Source of the DNA: CAZQGO01 sp964593065
Lineage (GTDB): Bacteria > Oederibacteriota > JAAXVQ01
Direction of reading: 5' to 3'
DNA length: 64,000 nucleotides
NCBI GenBank assembly: GCA_964593065.1
Contig: CAZQGO010000009.1
Location: 1 to 64,000 of the forward strand
The notes under the pieces were generated by a model, which saw nothing but the letters and a program-made list of their open reading frames with translations, had not been told where the DNA came from and searched no databases. This document shows, one piece after another, positions 62,341 through 64,000 of the stretch. Positions within the stretch are counted from its first letter, which is position 1. Every line of letters begins with the position of its first letter. The translations under genes were made by a program, and so were the position numbers.

Positions 62341-62381
62341 AATTACGGTACTGTCACCATGGTGAATGCTGTATTATTGCT

Positions 62382-62408
62382 GTCATACCGGCGAAAGCCG
62401 GGGTTTAG
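62382..62408 (+). repeat. Palindromic repeat, copy 3
   Basis: GTCATACCGGCGAAAGCCGG followed by GGTTTAG. It lies 20 bases upstream of the HEPN-like gene start. Confidence 0.85.
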
Positions 62409-62428
62409 GGATTTATTAAGGAGGAAAA

Positions 62429-62980
62429 ATGATTCCTTCACAATCAAGTTCAATCAGACATTTGATAGATCAAATTAAAATCGCAAAAGAACTTTCAGAT
62501 ATGCATGAACAGAAATGCTATATGTTATGCTTTGCGGGTGTTTTTATTGCTCTTGATATCTTATCGCAAGTTTATCTTCACCAGAATAAAAACAGTTACC
62601 AATTTGAACAATTTAATGAAAGTGAAGAAAGATTTAAAGAATTTAATAATAAGATAACTAATTCAACTAACTCTAATGAAATATGTAAAAGCTACCCTGG
62701 GGTAATATTCCAGAACGGATTGAAAGGGCTTAAATTTAGTAATGATAAAGCTGTTATTAGTAAAATATATCAATTGAGATGTTCATTGCTACACAGATTT
62801 TCTACTAAGGACGGTTATAATATCAAGCCTGATAATTCAAAAACGGAGGAAATTATAGATAATGAAACCATTTATTTACCTGAAATCCTAACTTTTATAG
62901 AAACAAGCTATAACAATTTCGTTAGTCAGATGGGTGAGGATAAACTGAACCAAATAGTCGATACCTTATATTTTATCTGA
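62429..62980 (+). CDS. HEPN-like hypothetical protein
   Basis: 183 residues, mostly helical, rich in Lys, Asn, Ile and Ser and encoded by AT-rich codons quite unlike the neighbouring genes, which signals transfer. YQLRCSLLHRF near residue 130 has the Arg-x4-His spacing of HEPN RNase domains, which occur in toxin-antitoxin and abortive-infection systems. Only this motif supports the idea. A strong AAGGAGG at 62418-62424 lies four bases before the ATG. It is bracketed by palindromic repeats (copies 3 and 4) in opposite orientations. No antitoxin gene is seen next to it. Confidence 0.6.
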   Translation: MIPSQSSSIRHLIDQIKIAKELSDMHEQKCYMLCFAGVFIALDILSQVYLHQNKNSYQFEQFNESEERFKEFNNKITNSTNSNEICKSYPGVIFQNGLKGLKFSNDKAVISKIYQLRCSLLHRFSTKDGYNIKPDNSKTEEIIDNETIYLPEILTFIETSYNNFVSQMGEDKLNQIVDTLYFI

Positions 62981-62982
62981 TT

Positions 62983-63009
62983 GGATCCCGGCTTTCGCCG
63001 GGATGACGG
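62983..63009 (-). repeat. Palindromic repeat, copy 4
   Basis: GGATCCCGGCTTTCGCCGGG followed by ATGACGG, three bases after the HEPN-like stop codon and in reverse orientation to copy 3. As a strong hairpin it may also end transcription. Confidence 0.85.
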
Positions 63010-63089
63010 CAAATTGGAAATACTTATTCAAAATCCCCAATTTAACCGCAATTTCCCTTGCCTTCCTCTTATCTAATATCTGCCAGTAG

Positions 63090-63160
63090 ATTGTCACCAC
63101 GGCGTAAACCCGGGCCTGGGGAAAAACCCGGATTCGGGCTTAAAGTCTACAAGAATGCCT
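63090..63160. repeat. Degenerate palindromic repeat remnants
   Basis: TTGTCACCACGGCGTAAACC followed by CGGGCCTGGG, and then CCCGGATTCGGGCTTAAAG, look like worn copies of the same repeat family upstream of the GIY-YIG gene. Confidence 0.45.
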
Positions 63161-63184
63161 AAAAAGATAAATTGATCGTATACG

Positions 63185-63475
63185 ATGGACAAGCAACCTT
63201 GCGTTTACATTCTTGCCAGCCGCCGAAATGGCACGCTCTATGTTGGCGTCACTTCTGATTTAATTAAACGCGTCTGGGAACATCAAAACGACCTTGCGGA
63301 AGGCTATACTAAGCGCTATTCCGTACACGATTTGGTTTGGTATGAAATTCACGAATCCATGGAAAGCGCAATATCACGGGAGAAGGCCATTAAGGAATGG
63401 AAAAGAAACTGGAAAATTCAATTAATTGAGAAAGAAAACCCAAATTGGCTCGACCTCTACGATTACTTCAACTGA
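63185..63475 (+). CDS. GIY-YIG domain nuclease (small single-domain type)
   Basis: 96 residues, one GIY-YIG domain. VYILASRRNGTLYVGVTSDL carries the two-strand signature (here VYI and YVG). Arg in IKRVWEHQ, Glu in AISREKAIKEW and Asn in NPNWLDLY are the expected catalytic or metal-binding positions. Small proteins of this type are common in bacteria, have no settled role, and often lie next to palindromic repeats, as here. The start ATG 63185 has no strong ribosome site. Codons are AT-rich, unlike the chromosome to the left. Confidence 0.88.
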   Translation: MDKQPCVYILASRRNGTLYVGVTSDLIKRVWEHQNDLAEGYTKRYSVHDLVWYEIHESMESAISREKAIKEWKRNWKIQLIEKENPNWLDLYDYFN

Positions 63476-63503
63476 CTGGATACCGGCTTTCACCGGTATG
63501 ACG
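63476..63503 (-). repeat. Palindromic repeat, copy 6
   Basis: CTGGATACCGGCTTTCACCG followed by GTATGACG, directly after the GIY-YIG stop codon. It is the reverse complement type of copy 1 with small changes. Confidence 0.85.
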
Positions 63504-63588
63504 ACATAAAGGCAAACCGGAAAGTCGTGGTTTGACGAGGTAAATCAAGGTGGGATTGCCGGCGCGGAAAATGCGGCAGGCCGGCCCC

Positions 63589-64000
63589 TCATTCCATCCC
63601 CGTTTCTTCCGAGGATTCCGGAAGCTGCTTTCCCAGGGACAGTTCCAGATTGATCAGCGCTTCGGCCGCGTCCATCTGCGCGCGGACGATGCCGGCGCGG
63701 GAGCGGAACAGATCCAGTTCCGCGTCCAGCACTTCGGTGCTGGTGTTGGTGCCGGCCTTCAAGCCCAGGGTGGCCAGCCTCACGCTTTCCTGGGATTTTT
63801 CCTCGGCCCGGAGCCGGGCCTGATATAGACTGGTGAAATATGCCCATTTGCGTTTCCAGGTTTTAAACTCGGTGGCGGCCCCCAGGAGCAATTGGCGGGA
63901 GGTTTGGGCGCTGGCTTGCGCCTGTTTGGAGGCTGCCTGCTCCCTGGCTAAGCTGGCGCCCCCGTCGAAAATGGCCCAGGTTAGCCTCGCACCCACCATA
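63589..64000 (-). CDS. TolC-family outer membrane efflux protein, C-terminal part
   Basis: At least 136 residues, cut by the right window edge at the N-terminal side. Seen: GARLTWAIFDGG, then long helices with QAQASAQTSRQLLLG, ESVRLATLGLKAGTNTSTEVLDAEL and AALINLELSLGKQLPES-type endings. The Gly-x-x-Ser/Thr-x-x-(E)-V-L-D/x-A pattern and Leu-Gly ending are typical of the TolC/OMF periplasmic barrel. These proteins form the outer membrane channel of efflux pumps or type I secretion. It shows that the organism has an outer membrane. Any pump genes would lie further right. Confidence 0.8.
   Translation of the reverse strand, partial: MVGARLTWAIFDGGASLAREQAASKQAQASAQTSRQLLLGAATEFKTWKRKWAYFTSLYQARLRAEEKSQESVRLATLGLKAGTNTSTEVLDAELDLFRSRAGIVRAQMDAAEALINLELSLGKQLPESSEETGME

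Noticed and set aside
62284..62478. Short ORF across palindromic repeats
   Set aside because: It is formed mostly from repeat copies 2 and 3, has no ribosome site and overlaps the HEPN-like start.
62258..63503. CRISPR array
   Set aside because: Repeats are palindromic, change orientation and have uneven spacing with genes between; no cas genes.

Overview
The window looks like a high-GC, diderm, peptidoglycan-producing bacterium, and Candidatus Omnitrophota (formerly OP3) is my best guess. Grounds: an enormous open reading frame of the kind reported from that phylum, a full division and cell wall (dcw) cluster with a meso-diaminopimelate-type MurE, lipobox proteins, and the tail of a TolC-like outer membrane efflux protein. 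No 16S or other decisive marker is present, so the phylum is an inference. The sequence holds one 100-base run of N (6386-6485), a scaffold gap of probably unknown true length.

Region 1 (1-37982) is one uninterrupted plus-strand frame, open at the left edge, that encodes the C-terminal part of a giant modular protein. Even counting only the bases after the gap it runs 10,498 codons to its stop. It strings together domains normally found as separate proteins: ROK-like kinase, HEXXH module, GGDEF-like, RelA/SpoT-like, cytidylate-kinase-like, HD hydrolase, family 2 glycoside hydrolase, GNAT, P-loop kinase, UDP-sugar dehydrogenase, UDP-sugar pyrophosphorylase, two lipoprotein-like modules, a second HD, HAD phosphatase, aldose-1-epimerase-like and three winged-helix-like repeats. 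Between them are many membrane segments, including a cassette of about four helices present five times. Twin-arginine and lipobox signals lie in the middle of the chain, as if separate secreted genes had been fused. Several active sites are degenerate and others look intact.

Region 2 (38082-59081) is core housekeeping: rplM-rpsI with its own promoter and terminator, then a dcw cluster ordered mraZ, STAS protein, rsmH, ftsL, PASTA-type ftsI, murE, murF, mraY, PilZ protein, murD, ftsW, murG, murC, ddl, ftsQ, ftsA, ftsZ and an N-acetylmuramoyl-L-alanine amidase. Most genes overlap or nearly touch, which suggests one long operon headed by a promoter with MraZ boxes. The oddities are the STAS and PilZ genes inside the cluster, no murB, and a long inverted repeat in the position murB often occupies.

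Region 3 (59112-61769) has a beta-propeller lipoprotein with a near-ideal promoter, then glycogen synthase. Region 4 (61804-63588) starts with tRNA-Glu(UUC). Its 3' 36 bases are repeated 187 bases downstream, with a GC-rich, hairpin-rich insert between. An AT-rich accessory stretch follows, with palindromic repeats, a HEPN-like protein and a small GIY-YIG nuclease. Region 5 (63589-64000, minus strand) is the C-terminal end of a TolC-family protein cut by the window edge.
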